Source: Bifidobacterium breve (GTDB lineage Bacteria; Actinomycetota; Thermoleophilia; Solirubrobacterales; Solirubrobacteraceae). From it: 64,000 bases of DNA. The notes beneath the pieces were generated by a model, which was not told the DNA's origin, searched no databases, and worked only from the letters and a program-made list of their open reading frames with translations. Made by a program: the position numbers and the translations under genes. The stretch lies in assembly GCA_945878865.1 (NCBI GenBank), contig CAMCUD010000007.1:16227-80226 (forward strand), read 5' to 3'. Numbering within the stretch: the first letter of the stretch is position 1; the number at the start of each line of letters is the position of its first letter. Shown here in pieces: positions 8,636 through 17,485 of this stretch.

Positions 8636-9853
8636 GTGGATCTCGCGGTCGTCTGTGAGGAGCTGTCAAAGCGCTACCTCCTCGGTGAGGAGCACAGCCC
8701 GGTCACATCGATGGTCGAGCTCGCGCAGGCCCGTCTGCGGGGAGCAGGGCGCCGGCGGACGCCACGGGAGGAGATCTGGGCGCTGCGCGACTTCGACCTC
8801 GAAGTCCAGGAGGGAGAGGTCCTCGGTCTCATCGGCCGCAACGGCGCTGGGAAGAGCACGCTGCTGAAGATTCTGTCGCGCATCACCGAGCCCACCAGCG
8901 GGCGCGCGCGCATCCGCGGCCGGGTCGGCGCGCTCCTGGAGGTCGGCACCGCTTTCGACCCGGAGCTGACCGGGCGCGAGAACGTGTTCATCAACGGCGC
9001 GCTCTTGGGGATGACTCGGCGCGACGTGGAACGCCGCTTCGACGACATCGTCGAATTCGCGGGTGTCGAGCGGTTCATCGACACGCCGGTGAAGCGGTTC
9101 TCATCGGGGATGTTCCTGCGGCTGGGGTTCGCCGTCGCCGCGCACATGGAGCCCGAGATCATGGTGGTCGACGAAGTGCTGGCGGTCGGCGACGCCGAGT
9201 TTCAGCGCCGCTGCCTCTCGCGCATGTCGGCGCTCGGGCAGGAGGGGCGGACCGTCCTGTACGTCTCGCACGACCTCGCGTCGCTCGCCCAGCTCTGCTC
9301 GCGCTGCGTGTGGATCGACGCCGGGTCCGCGCGGGCGGACGGCCCACCTGCGGCGATCATCGCCCGGTATCTCGAGGAGGGTGTTCCCGACGCCGCTCGG
9401 TTGACGGTGGAGCAGCGCGGTCCGATCCGTCTCGAGCACATCGAGCTACGCGACGATGAAGGACGTCCGACCGAGTCCGTCGAGCGCGGCACCCCGTTGC
9501 GCGTCGCGCTGCGGATCGCCTTGCGCGAGCGGCGCCTGCGCGCCGACGCGGCGGTGTGGATCCTCGACGAGCGCGGTCGCCGCATCTTCGACGAGGCGCT
9601 CCTCGACGACCTCTCCCGTGCCGGCATCCTCGACGAGCCTGGCGTGCACGAGCTGGTACTCGAGGTGCCGCCGCTCCTTCCGCCTGGCAGGTACGTCATC
9701 GGCGTCTGGCTCGGCGACGAAGAGGACGGGACCGTGCTGGACACTGAGGTTCTCCGCTTCGACGTGCCCCGTGGATCCACCGATCGAGCCGACGCTGCCA
9801 AGCGCGTGCGCGCGGTGAGCCCGGTCGTGCGCTGGGCGCACGACCGGCTGTGA
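8636..9853 (+). CDS. ABC polysaccharide exporter ATPase (Wzt/TagH-like) with C-terminal domain
   Basis: 405 residues, GTG start. Walker A GRNGAGKS (67-74), signature FSSGM (155-159), Walker B IMVVDEVLAVGD (175-186) and H-loop His212. Residues about 250-405 form an extra beta-rich domain, as in Wzt proteins that recognise modified chain ends before export (for example E. coli O9a). The nearby methyltransferase could make such an end. The gene is the last of the 5089-9853 operon and converges on a universal stress protein gene. Confidence 0.92.
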   Translation: MDLAVVCEELSKRYLLGEEHSPVTSMVELAQARLRGAGRRRTPREEIWALRDFDLEVQEGEVLGLIGRNGAGKSTLLKILSRITEPTSGRARIRGRVGALLEVGTAFDPELTGRENVFINGALLGMTRRDVERRFDDIVEFAGVERFIDTPVKRFSSGMFLRLGFAVAAHMEPEIMVVDEVLAVGDAEFQRRCLSRMSALGQEGRTVLYVSHDLASLAQLCSRCVWIDAGSARADGPPAAIIARYLEEGVPDAARLTVEQRGPIRLEHIELRDDEGRPTESVERGTPLRVALRIALRERRLRADAAVWILDERGRRIFDEALLDDLSRAGILDEPGVHELVLEVPPLLPPGRYVIGVWLGDEEDGTVLDTEVLRFDVPRGSTDRADAAKRVRAVSPVVRWAHDRL

Positions 9854-9860
9854 CGGGCGC

Positions 9861-10343
9861 TCAGCCCTTCGGCGGCTTGTGCTCGTCGTCGCGCAGGACG
9901 AGCACCGCGCGGTGGGCGTGGTGCAGCACGCCCTGCGAGACGCTGCCCAGCAGCGCTGAGCGCATCCGCCCGTGGCCGCGCGAACCGACGACGATGACGT
10001 CAGCGTCGACCTCGTCGGCGAGCGACACGATGCCGTGCCACGTCGGCGCGTCCTCGGTCACCTTGGCTTCGGCGTCGAACCCGGCCGCCTTCGCGGCCTC
10101 GACGCCCTCGCCGGCGACGCGGTGCGCGGTCTCGTTGACGGCCTTGTCGACGCGCTCCTGACTCTCAATGTCCAGCGGATCGATCGTGCCGAGCGCTCCC
10201 GGCGCCGACAGCACGGGCGTCGGCTCCCAGACGATCCCGATGAACGCCTTCGCGCCGGGGAACAGCGCGCCGGCGCGGGCCAGCGCGTGCTTGGACGAAT
10301 CAGAGCCGTCGTAGGCGATGAGCAGAACGGTGTCGGAGGGCAT
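9861..10343 (-). CDS. Universal stress protein (UspA family)
   Basis: 160 residues, one Usp domain. The ATP-binding motif G-X2-G-X9-G-S/T is visible as GSRGHGRMRSALLGSVS near the C-terminus, and the N-terminus reads LLIAYDGSDSSKHAL as expected. UspA-type proteins bind ATP and help survival under stress. It lies downstream of the Wzz/BY-kinase gene on the same strand (27-base gap) and may be cotranscribed with it. Confidence 0.92.
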   Translation of the reverse strand: MPSDTVLLIAYDGSDSSKHALARAGALFPGAKAFIGIVWEPTPVLSAPGALGTIDPLDIESQERVDKAVNETAHRVAGEGVEAAKAAGFDAEAKVTEDAPTWHGIVSLADEVDADVIVVGSRGHGRMRSALLGSVSQGVLHHAHRAVLVLRDDEHKPPKG

Positions 10344-10370
10344 CAGCGCGCATCGTACGCGCTGGGCCCG

Positions 10371-12170
10371 TCACGCTTCGTCCGTGCCGCCCTCGTCACC
10401 CTTGCCGCCGCCGCGGTTGCGCCGCCGCCGGCGGGTGCGGGTCGCCGTGGCGCTGGGCGCCGGGGCCTCCTCGCTTGCCGCGACGTCCTCGTCGTCGGCC
10501 TCGGCCTCGACGGACGCCGCTTCACGGACGAAGTCCGCGGCGTCCCCCGCGTGCGACTTCGAGCCGTTCGGCGCGGGCTCGGGGAGGTCGTCCTCCGGCG
10601 CCGGCGCCGGGCCGGGCCGCGCGACGAGCCCCGGCTCGCGGGCATCATCGGCCTGCCCGGGAGCCGCTGCGTAGCTGTAGCCCGAGTACCCCGCGTAGTC
10701 GCCGACCCGCGCGCCGCCGTTGATGACGACGCCCAGCACCGGCGCGTTGAACTTCACGAGCTGGCGGCGCAGATGCGCGAGCTGGTCGCGCTGCGTCTTG
10801 CCCAGCCGGGTGACGACGAGCACGCCGTCGACCTGCGAGAGGAGCGGGATCGGGTCGGAGACGACGGGCACGGGGGCCGTGTCGAGCACGATGTAGTCGT
10901 AGCGGCGGCGGACCTCGCCCAGCAGGGACGTCATGTTCTCCGACTCGAGCAGGTCGCCGGGGTTCGGCGGCTTCGGGCCGGCGTAGAGGACGTCGAACGT
11001 GTGGCCCGGGCCGTGCTCGTAGTGCTGCAGCGCGTCGGAGAGCGACACCTGCTCGCTCAGCACGGTGCTCAGGCCCTTCTCGCCTGGAGTCGCGCCCATC
11101 TTCAGCGCGAGGACCGGGCGGCGCAGGTCGGCTTCGACGAGCAGCACCTTCGCGCCGCTCTCGGCGGCCGCCAGCGCGAGGTTCCATGCGACGGTGCTCT
11201 TGCCCTCACCGGGCGCCGAGGACGTGACGAGGATGCACGACGCGTCCTTGCTGGCCTCGAAGTAGCGCAGCTCCGCGCGCAGCAGCCGGAACGCCTCGAC
11301 ATCGGTGGGCCGCAGCGCCTCCAGGCCCCCCTTCTGCTTCTGGATCGCCTTGCTCTGCGGCACGACGCCGAGCACCGGCGCCTCGACGGAGTCCTCGATC
11401 TCGTCAGCGTCGCGGATCCGGCGGTCCAGGCGGTCGATGAGCAGCGCGAGCGCGACGCCGAGCAGCAGCCCGAGGAAGATGCCGAGCGCCACGTTGCGCT
11501 TGGTCTTCGGCGACGACGGCACGTCGGGGATCGACGCGCGCTCGACGAGCTGCACGTTGCCGGTCTGGATTGACGCGAGGTTCTGCAGGTCGCGCAGCTG
11601 GGCGACGAGCTTGTCGATCGAGGCCTGGTTGGCGTCGGCGTTGCGCAGGCGCTCGATGCGGCGCTCGAGCAGCGCGATCGCGCGGTCGATCGATTCGCGC
11701 TGGCTGTCGCGGCGGAACTCCACGAACTGCTGCGCGAACGTCGTGGCGGTCAGCGCGGCGATCCGCGGATTCGGGTCGGTCGCGACGACCTGCGCGAGGT
11801 CGTCGGTGCCCGACTGCGAGACCGTCACGTTGACGTTCGGGTTCGGGACGCGCGACTCGAGCGCGGCTGCGGTCCGGTCGGAGATGACGTCGAGCGACGC
11901 CAGCGCCGTATTCGTCGCGGCCTCGCGCTCCTGGTCGACGTTGTAGTCGACGACGCCGAGCAGATCCTGGCCGACGTTGGACTTCTGGAACAGCAGCGTC
12001 GCCGTGGCCGAGTACTCCTTCTGCTGCGAGAGGGAGAACGCGAGCGCCGCGGCGGGCGTCACGATCACGCAGATGGCGACGATCCACCAACGTCGACGCA
12101 GCGCCTTGAGAATGTCGCGAAGGCCGAAGCCGCCGTCGGTCTCGGGCTCAGGAGCCAAGAGAGATGTCAC
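10371..12170 (-). CDS. Wzz-type chain-length regulator fused to BY-kinase (CpsD-like)
   Basis: 599 residues. TM1 at about 31-49, a periplasm-type coiled region to about 225, and TM2 at about 228-250 form a Wzz/GumC-type module. The cytoplasmic kinase follows, with Walker A SSAPGEGKSTVAWN (about 316-329), A-prime VLLVEADLRRP (about 347-357) and B YDYIVLDTAPVPVVSD. BY-kinases control polymer length by cycles of tyrosine autophosphorylation. The Tyr cluster is YAGYSGYSY at about 488-500, followed by an unusual tail of about 95 residues, acidic/Ala-rich then Arg-rich (RTRRRRRNRGGG). GTG start at 12170. A phosphatase partner candidate is the LMW-PTP at 61971. Confidence 0.9.
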   Translation of the reverse strand: MTSLLAPEPETDGGFGLRDILKALRRRWWIVAICVIVTPAAALAFSLSQQKEYSATATLLFQKSNVGQDLLGVVDYNVDQEREAATNTALASLDVISDRTAAALESRVPNPNVNVTVSQSGTDDLAQVVATDPNPRIAALTATTFAQQFVEFRRDSQRESIDRAIALLERRIERLRNADANQASIDKLVAQLRDLQNLASIQTGNVQLVERASIPDVPSSPKTKRNVALGIFLGLLLGVALALLIDRLDRRIRDADEIEDSVEAPVLGVVPQSKAIQKQKGGLEALRPTDVEAFRLLRAELRYFEASKDASCILVTSSAPGEGKSTVAWNLALAAAESGAKVLLVEADLRRPVLALKMGATPGEKGLSTVLSEQVSLSDALQHYEHGPGHTFDVLYAGPKPPNPGDLLESENMTSLLGEVRRRYDYIVLDTAPVPVVSDPIPLLSQVDGVLVVTRLGKTQRDQLAHLRRQLVKFNAPVLGVVINGGARVGDYAGYSGYSYAAAPGQADDAREPGLVARPGPAPAPEDDLPEPAPNGSKSHAGDAADFVREAASVEAEADDEDVAASEEAPAPSATATRTRRRRRNRGGGKGDEGGTDEA

Positions 12171-12255
12171 CTTCCGTCATCAAGTTGCTCGTCCCCAAGA
12201 GTAGGGATGCGGCGACGCGGGTTCACCTTCGCCGTGGACAAACTTCTTCCCTGCA

Positions 12256-13068
12256 CTATCGACACAAGAGCACCGCGGCCCAATCCCCGCCCGTCCGCCG
12301 GTCGCGTTCCTTCAGCCCGAATCGTTCGAAGGCCGCGGCCACCTCGTCGGCCTGCTCACGCAGCAGACCACTGATGATCAGCTGATCAGGCTGATCGCCC
12401 CGGAAACCGGCGCGTGAGACGGCGAGCAGCAGCGGCCGCAGCAGGTTGGCCACCACCGTGGGCGCACTGGGCGCCGGCCCGTCGCGCAGCAGGTCGAACC
12501 CGCTGACCGCGACCTCCACCCCGTTGACCTCCGCGTTCTGGCGTGTCGCCGCCACGCTCTCGCGCTCGTGGTCCACGCCGGCCACCGGATCCCAGCCGAG
12601 CTTCGCCGCCGCGATCGCCAGCACCCCGGAGCCGCAGCCCAGATCCATGAGAGCGCCGCCCGGCTCGAGCTCGAGCAGGAGCTCCAGGCAGAGCCGGGTC
12701 GTGTCGTGCGCGCCGGTGCCGAAGGCCTGGCCCGGGTCGATGACGACCTCCTCGACCCCTTCGGGCGCGGGATCGGCCCACGGCGGACGGACGTGGAGGC
12801 GGTCGCCGATCGTGATCGGCTGGTGAAACGCCTTCCAGCGCTCGGCCCAGTCGTCGGCGACCTCCTCGGTCACCACCTCGACGAGCGTCCCGCCCGCGGC
12901 GGCCTGGAGGTCGGGCAGCGCCGGCAGTTCCCCGGGCGCGCCGTAGACGGCGTATTCGATGCGGTCCCCGAGGTCACGCTCCTCCACCCCGCCCGGGACG
13001 AGCTCGAGGAGCTCGGCGAGCGCGAGGTCGGCGTGGTCGCGGGGAACGCGGAGGGCGAGACGAAGCAT
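12256..13068 (-). CDS. prmA: Ribosomal protein L11 methyltransferase
   Basis: 270 residues. SAM motif I DLGCGSGVLAIAAAKLG (about 141-157), upstream VIDPGQAFGTGAHDTTR (the PrmA-specific loop), and VVANLLRPLL as motif IV. The N-terminal 90 residues match the L11-binding domain. It trimethylates L11 in the ribosome. The usual bacterial order is hrcA-(grpE-dnaK)-dnaJ-prmA; here a secreted OmpA-domain gene separates it from dnaJ. A perfect 15-bp hairpin ends two bases before the ATG and leaves no room for an unstructured ribosome-binding site. Confidence 0.92.
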   Translation of the reverse strand: MLRLALRVPRDHADLALAELLELVPGGVEERDLGDRIEYAVYGAPGELPALPDLQAAAGGTLVEVVTEEVADDWAERWKAFHQPITIGDRLHVRPPWADPAPEGVEEVVIDPGQAFGTGAHDTTRLCLELLLELEPGGALMDLGCGSGVLAIAAAKLGWDPVAGVDHERESVAATRQNAEVNGVEVAVSGFDLLRDGPAPSAPTVVANLLRPLLLAVSRAGFRGDQPDQLIISGLLREQADEVAAAFERFGLKERDRRTGGDWAAVLLCR

Positions 13069-13070
13069 GT

Positions 13071-13110
13071 GGCCGACAGGATGCCCGTTGGCGGCGGCAT
13101 CCTGTCGGCC
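13071..13110 (-). terminator. Perfect 15-bp stem-loop before prmA
   Basis: Arms GGCCGACAGGATGCC (13071-13085) and GGCATCCTGTCGGCC (13096-13110) are exact reverse complements around a ten-base loop. It lies 18 bases after the stop of the OmpA-domain gene and two bases before the prmA start. It is best read as a terminator without U-tract; a translational control hairpin on prmA is the alternative. Confidence 0.55.
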
Positions 13111-13128
13111 GGCTCTGCACCCGCTACG

Positions 13129-15201
13129 TCATCGCGCGTAGCGGACCACCAGCTCGACCCGGCGGTTCATCGCCCGGCCCTTCGCGGTGCGGTTGTTCGC
13201 GCGCGGCTGGGTCTGGCCCGCCGTGACGCTCGACATCTTCGCCTTGACGCCCTTGGCCTTCAGCGCCCGGCAGATCGCCTTGGCCCGCGCGAGGCCGAGC
13301 GAGCGGTTGGCCTCCGCCGAGCCCGTGCCCGAGCGCGCCGTGTGGCCGGTGCACCGCACCGAACGCACGCCGCTGAGCTGCTTCGCCGTCGTGGCGACCC
13401 ACGCGCGGGCCGCGGCGGTCAGCTCCGCGCTCTGGTCGGTGAAGATGCCCGTCTGCGGGGCGATCTTCACCTGCGCGGGCAGCAGGCGGCTCGCACCGGA
13501 CGCACGCAGCGCGGCCCCGCCGCCCTTCGGCCACGCGGTCATGTCGAGCGAGACCTTCACGCCGCCCAGGCGCTGCACGAGCTTGCGGCCCGTCGCGTTG
13601 AGCTTGAGCTTGAGCTTGGCGTTGCGCGTGCCGTTCTTCGACACGTACGTGCCCGTGCCGATCTTCACGCGCGCGGCGGCGCCGTTGAGGTTGGCGTAGA
13701 TGTCGACGACGCACTTCGTCAGGGTCACGCCGCTGACGACGCAGCCGACGGCCATCTCGCTATCGCCCGGCTCGAGGTTGAGCTTGGCGTCGACGTCGAC
13801 CCGCGGGTTCGTCACCGTCCACGTCACCTCAAGGACAGCGCCCGCGCCGGCCTCGTTGGTCTGGTAGATCCGGACCTTGTTCAGGCCGGGCGTCAGGCCG
13901 CTGAGCTTCAGCGGCGAGGAGCACGGCTTCGGGGTGCCGTTGTTGACGATGCAGGTGTAGCTGCCGCCGGCCTCGCCGGTCCAGGTCAGCTCGGCGTCGC
14001 GGGATGTCGTCACCGACGGCGGCGCGGTGCCGAGCTTCGGCGCAGCGGGCTTCGACTTCGCCGGGGGCGCCGGCGTGGTGGGCGTCGGCGTGCTCTCGGT
14101 CGGCTTGGCGATGACGCGCACCGTCACGGTGCGCGCGCTGGTCATCGGCGCGTTCGTGTCGGAGTCCGTCGCGTCGACGGCGATCTGCGCCGACTGGCCG
14201 ACCGCCGAGGCAGGCGCGTTCAAGGAGACCGACGCCGTGCCGCTGCCGGTCGTCGACGAGCCCCACGTCGGCACGCCGCCGACGGCCATCGTCAGGGTCT
14301 GCCCCGCGTCGGGATCCGTCGCGCTGAAGTTCAGCGTCGTCGGCGTGTCCGGGTAGATCTCCACGACGCCTGAGGATGAGGACGCGTCAAAGACGGGCGG
14401 CGCGTTGTTGGAGACCGTCAGCAGCAGGTCGCGCTCGGTGTACTGCCCGAGGTCGTCGGTGATGCGGACCTTGTAGACGTAGTAGTGGCCGACGGTCAGG
14501 CCCGACGTCGTCGCGAACGGGATCGAAACGAGGCCGCTGCTCGTGACGTCGACGAGGTTCGTCGCCGGCGCGGTGGTGTCGTAGGTCGATGTGGCGCCGG
14601 AGTCGCCGCTCTGCAGGAGCTTGAAGGTCGGCGCGTTGCCGGATTCGGTCTTCGTCGCGAGCTGCTGCGAGTACGCGGCAAGCTTGGAGACACCGAGCGC
14701 CGGCTGGCTGGTGATCTCGGGCGTCTGGTGGACGAACCCGGCCTGCTTCTTGACGTTGGCCACCACGGTGATGGTGCTCGGCGCGGTGTTCTGGATGCCG
14801 CCGACGCGCGCGCTGGAGGCCATCTTGACCTGGAAGACGCCGTCGGTCTCGCTCGCGACGCTCACGCTGAACGTGCCGGTGGTCGTCACCGAGCCCGGCG
14901 TGCAGGCGCTGATGACCTGGTCGCCCGACGGGATCGAGATCGACTGGTCAGAGCCACCCGGCGGCTTGTACGTGACCGTGCCGAGTTCCTTGTTCGGCGC
15001 CGAGCAGTTGCCGGCGCCATTACGGGCGATGAGGCTGACGGTGCCGGTGAGCTGACCGGATCCGTCGATCTTCGCCGTCAGCGAGGCGCCCTTCAGGTGG
15101 GATGCCTGCGCCGGGGCGGCGAGGCCGAAGACGGCGCCCGCGAACGCGAGCAGCGTGACGCTCAGCGCGCGGGCGCGCCGAGGCGGGGAAAAACGAGACA
15201 C
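13129..15201 (-). CDS. Secreted multi-domain protein with C-terminal OmpA-like domain
   Basis: 690 residues. Signal peptide at 1-33 (hydrophobic core LLAFAGAVFGLAAPAQA). Two or more beta-sandwich domains follow, including a cadherin/Ig-like stretch around NNAPPVFDA and FSATDPDAGQTL. A Pro/Thr/Lys linker (about 365-390) leads to a two-cysteine Ig-like unit (YTCIVNNGTPKPC). The last 120 residues match OmpA/MotB, with CTGHTARSGTGSAEANRSLG and NRRVELVV. OmpA domains bind peptidoglycan, so the protein is probably a wall-attached surface protein. It sits between dnaJ and prmA, where this gene is not usual. Confidence 0.82.
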   Translation of the reverse strand: MSRFSPPRRARALSVTLLAFAGAVFGLAAPAQASHLKGASLTAKIDGSGQLTGTVSLIARNGAGNCSAPNKELGTVTYKPPGGSDQSISIPSGDQVISACTPGSVTTTGTFSVSVASETDGVFQVKMASSARVGGIQNTAPSTITVVANVKKQAGFVHQTPEITSQPALGVSKLAAYSQQLATKTESGNAPTFKLLQSGDSGATSTYDTTAPATNLVDVTSSGLVSIPFATTSGLTVGHYYVYKVRITDDLGQYTERDLLLTVSNNAPPVFDASSSSGVVEIYPDTPTTLNFSATDPDAGQTLTMAVGGVPTWGSSTTGSGTASVSLNAPASAVGQSAQIAVDATDSDTNAPMTSARTVTVRVIAKPTESTPTPTTPAPPAKSKPAAPKLGTAPPSVTTSRDAELTWTGEAGGSYTCIVNNGTPKPCSSPLKLSGLTPGLNKVRIYQTNEAGAGAVLEVTWTVTNPRVDVDAKLNLEPGDSEMAVGCVVSGVTLTKCVVDIYANLNGAAARVKIGTGTYVSKNGTRNAKLKLKLNATGRKLVQRLGGVKVSLDMTAWPKGGGAALRASGASRLLPAQVKIAPQTGIFTDQSAELTAAARAWVATTAKQLSGVRSVRCTGHTARSGTGSAEANRSLGLARAKAICRALKAKGVKAKMSSVTAGQTQPRANNRTAKGRAMNRRVELVVRYAR

Positions 15202-15241
15202 AGGGGCTCCAGGGTTGGGACAGCGAAGCTGGTCCTATGTC

Positions 15242-15263
15242 CGTCGGCAACCGCTCGCCGACG
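15242..15263 (-). terminator. Stem-loop downstream of dnaJ
   Basis: Seven-base arms CGTCGGC / GCCGACG with an eight-base loop lie 35 bases beyond the dnaJ stop and 40 bases before the OmpA-domain gene. Likely separates the two transcripts; no U-tract follows. Confidence 0.35.
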
Positions 15264-15297
15264 CTGAAGCTCCCCTGGACGGAGCGTCTAGCCCGAA

Positions 15298-16407
15298 CTA
15301 CAGATGCAGCGCGCGCCGCAGCTTCTGCCCGAGGGTCTCGTCGCTGCGCAGGTTGTCCTCATCGAGGCTGTCGGCCAGCTGGCGCAGGAGGTCCTTCTGC
15401 TCGGGGCGCAGCCGCCGCGGGATCACCACGTCGACGACGACCTTCAGATCGCCCCTGCGCCCCGGGCGCTGGAGGATCGGCATGCCGCGGTGGCGCAGCG
15501 TGATGACCTCGCCGGGCTGCGTGCCCGCCGGGATCTCCAGCTCCTCCTCGCCCTCGAGCGTGGGAACGGGAAGCGTCGTCCCGAGCGCCGCCAGCGGCGC
15601 GGCGACGTCGAGCGCGCAGATGAGGTCGTCGCCGTCGCGGACGAACCGCTCGTCCTCACGTACCCGCACGCGCACGTAGAGGTCCCCCGGCATGCCGCCC
15701 GGCTCGCCGGCGTGCCCGCGACCGGAGAGGCGGATGCGCTGCCCGTCGCTGATTCCTGCGGGGACGTCGACCTTCAATGTGCGCTCGCGCACCTCGCGGC
15801 CGCGGCCGTCGCACTGCGCGCACGGGTTCTCCGGGATCTTCCCGCTGCCGTCACAGCGATCGCAGGCGACGGTGCGCACCATCTGCCCGAACGGCGTGCG
15901 CTGCACGGCCTGCAGCCGCCCCGCCCCACCGCAGCGCTCGCACGTGACGATCGGCGTGCCCGGCTCGGCGCCGTTGCCGTGGCAGCGCTCGCACGTGTCG
16001 ACGACCTCGAAGCTGACCTCGACCGAGGAGTCCGTCGCCGCCTCGGCGAGGTCGAGCGTGACCTCCACGAGCGCGTCGTCGCCGGGCGCCGGCCCGCGGC
16101 CGAACCCGCCACCGCCGCCGAAGAACGCTTCGAACAGATCGCTGAACGACCCGAAGGCGCCCATGTCGGGCGCAGCGCCACCGCGCTTCAGGCCTTCGTA
16201 GCCGGCCTGGTCGTAGATCGCGCGCCGCTCGGGGTCGGAGAGGATCTCGTAGGCCTCGGCGGCCTCCTTGAACTTCTCCTCGGCCTCCGGGTCGTCGGTG
16301 TTGACGTCCGGGTGCAGCTCACGAGCGAGCCGGCGGAAGGCCTTCTTGATCTGGGTCTCGTCGGCGTCACGGTCGACGCCGAGCACCTCGTAGGCGTCGC
16401 GGGGCAT
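15298..16407 (-). CDS. dnaJ: Chaperone DnaJ
   Basis: 369 residues. The J domain has the HPD triad (ARELHPDVN, about 30-38), then a Gly/Phe-rich region ([11 protein letters not shown]). Four zinc-finger repeats follow: [24 protein letters not shown] and CAQCDGRG. The C-terminal substrate domains contain GDLYVRVRV and [12 protein letters not shown]. It is a full-length type I DnaJ that stimulates DnaK ATPase and holds unfolded substrates. It lies 26 bases after hrcA and is probably cotranscribed with it. dnaK and grpE are absent from the window. Confidence 0.97.
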   Translation of the reverse strand: MPRDAYEVLGVDRDADETQIKKAFRRLARELHPDVNTDDPEAEEKFKEAAEAYEILSDPERRAIYDQAGYEGLKRGGAAPDMGAFGSFSDLFEAFFGGGGGFGRGPAPGDDALVEVTLDLAEAATDSSVEVSFEVVDTCERCHGNGAEPGTPIVTCERCGGAGRLQAVQRTPFGQMVRTVACDRCDGSGKIPENPCAQCDGRGREVRERTLKVDVPAGISDGQRIRLSGRGHAGEPGGMPGDLYVRVRVREDERFVRDGDDLICALDVAAPLAALGTTLPVPTLEGEEELEIPAGTQPGEVITLRHRGMPILQRPGRRGDLKVVVDVVIPRRLRPEQKDLLRQLADSLDEDNLRSDETLGQKLRRALHL

Positions 16408-16433
16408 CTCGGGCGGAGAGTGTAGGAGCGCCG

Positions 16434-17450
16434 TTACGCGTCTTCGTAGACGTCAGTCACAAACCGAGACAACTGGTGGGCCACTTCACGGACCGTCCCG
16501 ATCGTGCGCGGGTAATCCATGCGCAGCGGCCCGATCACGCTGACCGTCCCCAGCGCCCGCTGCGGCAGCCCGTAGCCCGACGCGACGATCGCCAGCGAGC
16601 GCATCGCCGGCACCGGATTCTCGGCGCCGATGCTCACCATGACGTCGCGCTGCCCGACGGCGGCGCGCAGGAGCTCCAACAGCGTCACGCGCCGCTCGAG
16701 CATGTTCATGAGCTCGTTGATCTGCGTGACGTCCTGCACGCGATGCTCGGCCAGCAGCCGCGCGGCGCCGTCGACGTAGAGCGTGTCGTCCGCGGTCTCA
16801 GCGAGCTCGGTGAACGCGGGTGCGAGGCTGGTAAGGAACGCCTGCTCGCGCGGGTCGAGGGAGGGGTCCTGCAGCCGGCTGCGCAGGGTGCGGGCGCCGA
16901 GACCGAGCCCGATGAGCTGCTCGTTGAGGTACTCCCCCGCCCAGCTGACCAGCCCGGGATCGACCGGATCCTCATAGGTGAAGACGCGCTTGGTCACGCC
17001 GCCCGTGGACGTGATGACGACGACCATCAGCACCTGCGGCTGGAGGTTCAGGACCTCGACGTGGCGGACGGTGGAGGTGTCGATCGGCGGCGCGGAGACG
17101 ATCGCCAGCAGGTCGGTGACCTGGGACAGCGTCTCGGTGGCGACGCGCATCGCTTCGTCGATCTGCAGGCGGACGAGGCTGAGTTCGAGGCTGTGGTCGC
17201 GCGCGGGCTCGGGCAGCAGGCGATCGACGAAGTAGCGGTAGCCGGCATCTGTGGGCACCCGCCCGGCGGACGTGTGCGGATGCGCGAGCAGCCCGTGCTC
17301 CTCGAGCTGGGCCAAGTCGTTGCGGATGGTCGACGGGCGGACGCCGAGGTCGTCGTCCTGGGCGAGCGCCTTGGAGCCGACCGGCTGGGCGGTCTGCTGG
17401 TAGGTCAGGATGACCTTGCGGAGGACCTGCTCCTGGCGGGGAGTCAGCAC
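16434..17450 (-). CDS. hrcA: Heat-inducible transcription repressor HrcA
   Basis: 338 residues. An N-terminal winged helix ([13 protein letters not shown] and [17 protein letters not shown]) is followed by the family motif [20 protein letters not shown]. The C-terminal GAF-like domain ends in [21 protein letters not shown]. HrcA represses dnaK/groE-type operons through CIRCE elements. The GTG start at 17450 lies inside a perfect palindrome, with a leaderless-type -10 hexamer six bases upstream, which suggests autoregulation. No consensus CIRCE (TTAGCACTC-N9-GAGTGCTAA) is seen. Confidence 0.96.
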   Translation of the reverse strand: MLTPRQEQVLRKVILTYQQTAQPVGSKALAQDDDLGVRPSTIRNDLAQLEEHGLLAHPHTSAGRVPTDAGYRYFVDRLLPEPARDHSLELSLVRLQIDEAMRVATETLSQVTDLLAIVSAPPIDTSTVRHVEVLNLQPQVLMVVVITSTGGVTKRVFTYEDPVDPGLVSWAGEYLNEQLIGLGLGARTLRSRLQDPSLDPREQAFLTSLAPAFTELAETADDTLYVDGAARLLAEHRVQDVTQINELMNMLERRVTLLELLRAAVGQRDVMVSIGAENPVPAMRSLAIVASGYGLPQRALGTVSVIGPLRMDYPRTIGTVREVAHQLSRFVTDVYEDA

Positions 17451-17485
17451 GCCTGCATTCTAGGTGCAGGCGTGGCGGGTGTTAC
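17448..17485 (-). promoter_or_regulatory. Leaderless-type hrcA promoter with 10-7-10 palindrome
   Basis: Read on the minus strand: -35-like GTAACA (17485-17480), 17-base spacer, -10 TAGAAT (17462-17457), six bases, then the GTG start at 17450. The palindrome CACGCCTGCA (17448-17457) / TGCAGGCGTG (17465-17474) covers the -10 and the start codon, where a repressor would block transcription. It could instead be the terminator of the upstream cupin gene. The geometry predicts a leaderless transcript. Confidence 0.6.

Noticed and set aside
9972..11573. Long plus-strand frame of 533 codons opposite the BY-kinase
   Set aside because: Composition is that of an antisense frame in high-GC DNA, and the minus-strand kinase has clear motifs.
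15202..15297. Riboswitch-like leader in front of the OmpA-domain gene
   Set aside because: Only a short 7-bp stem is seen, with none of the conserved cores of known riboswitches.
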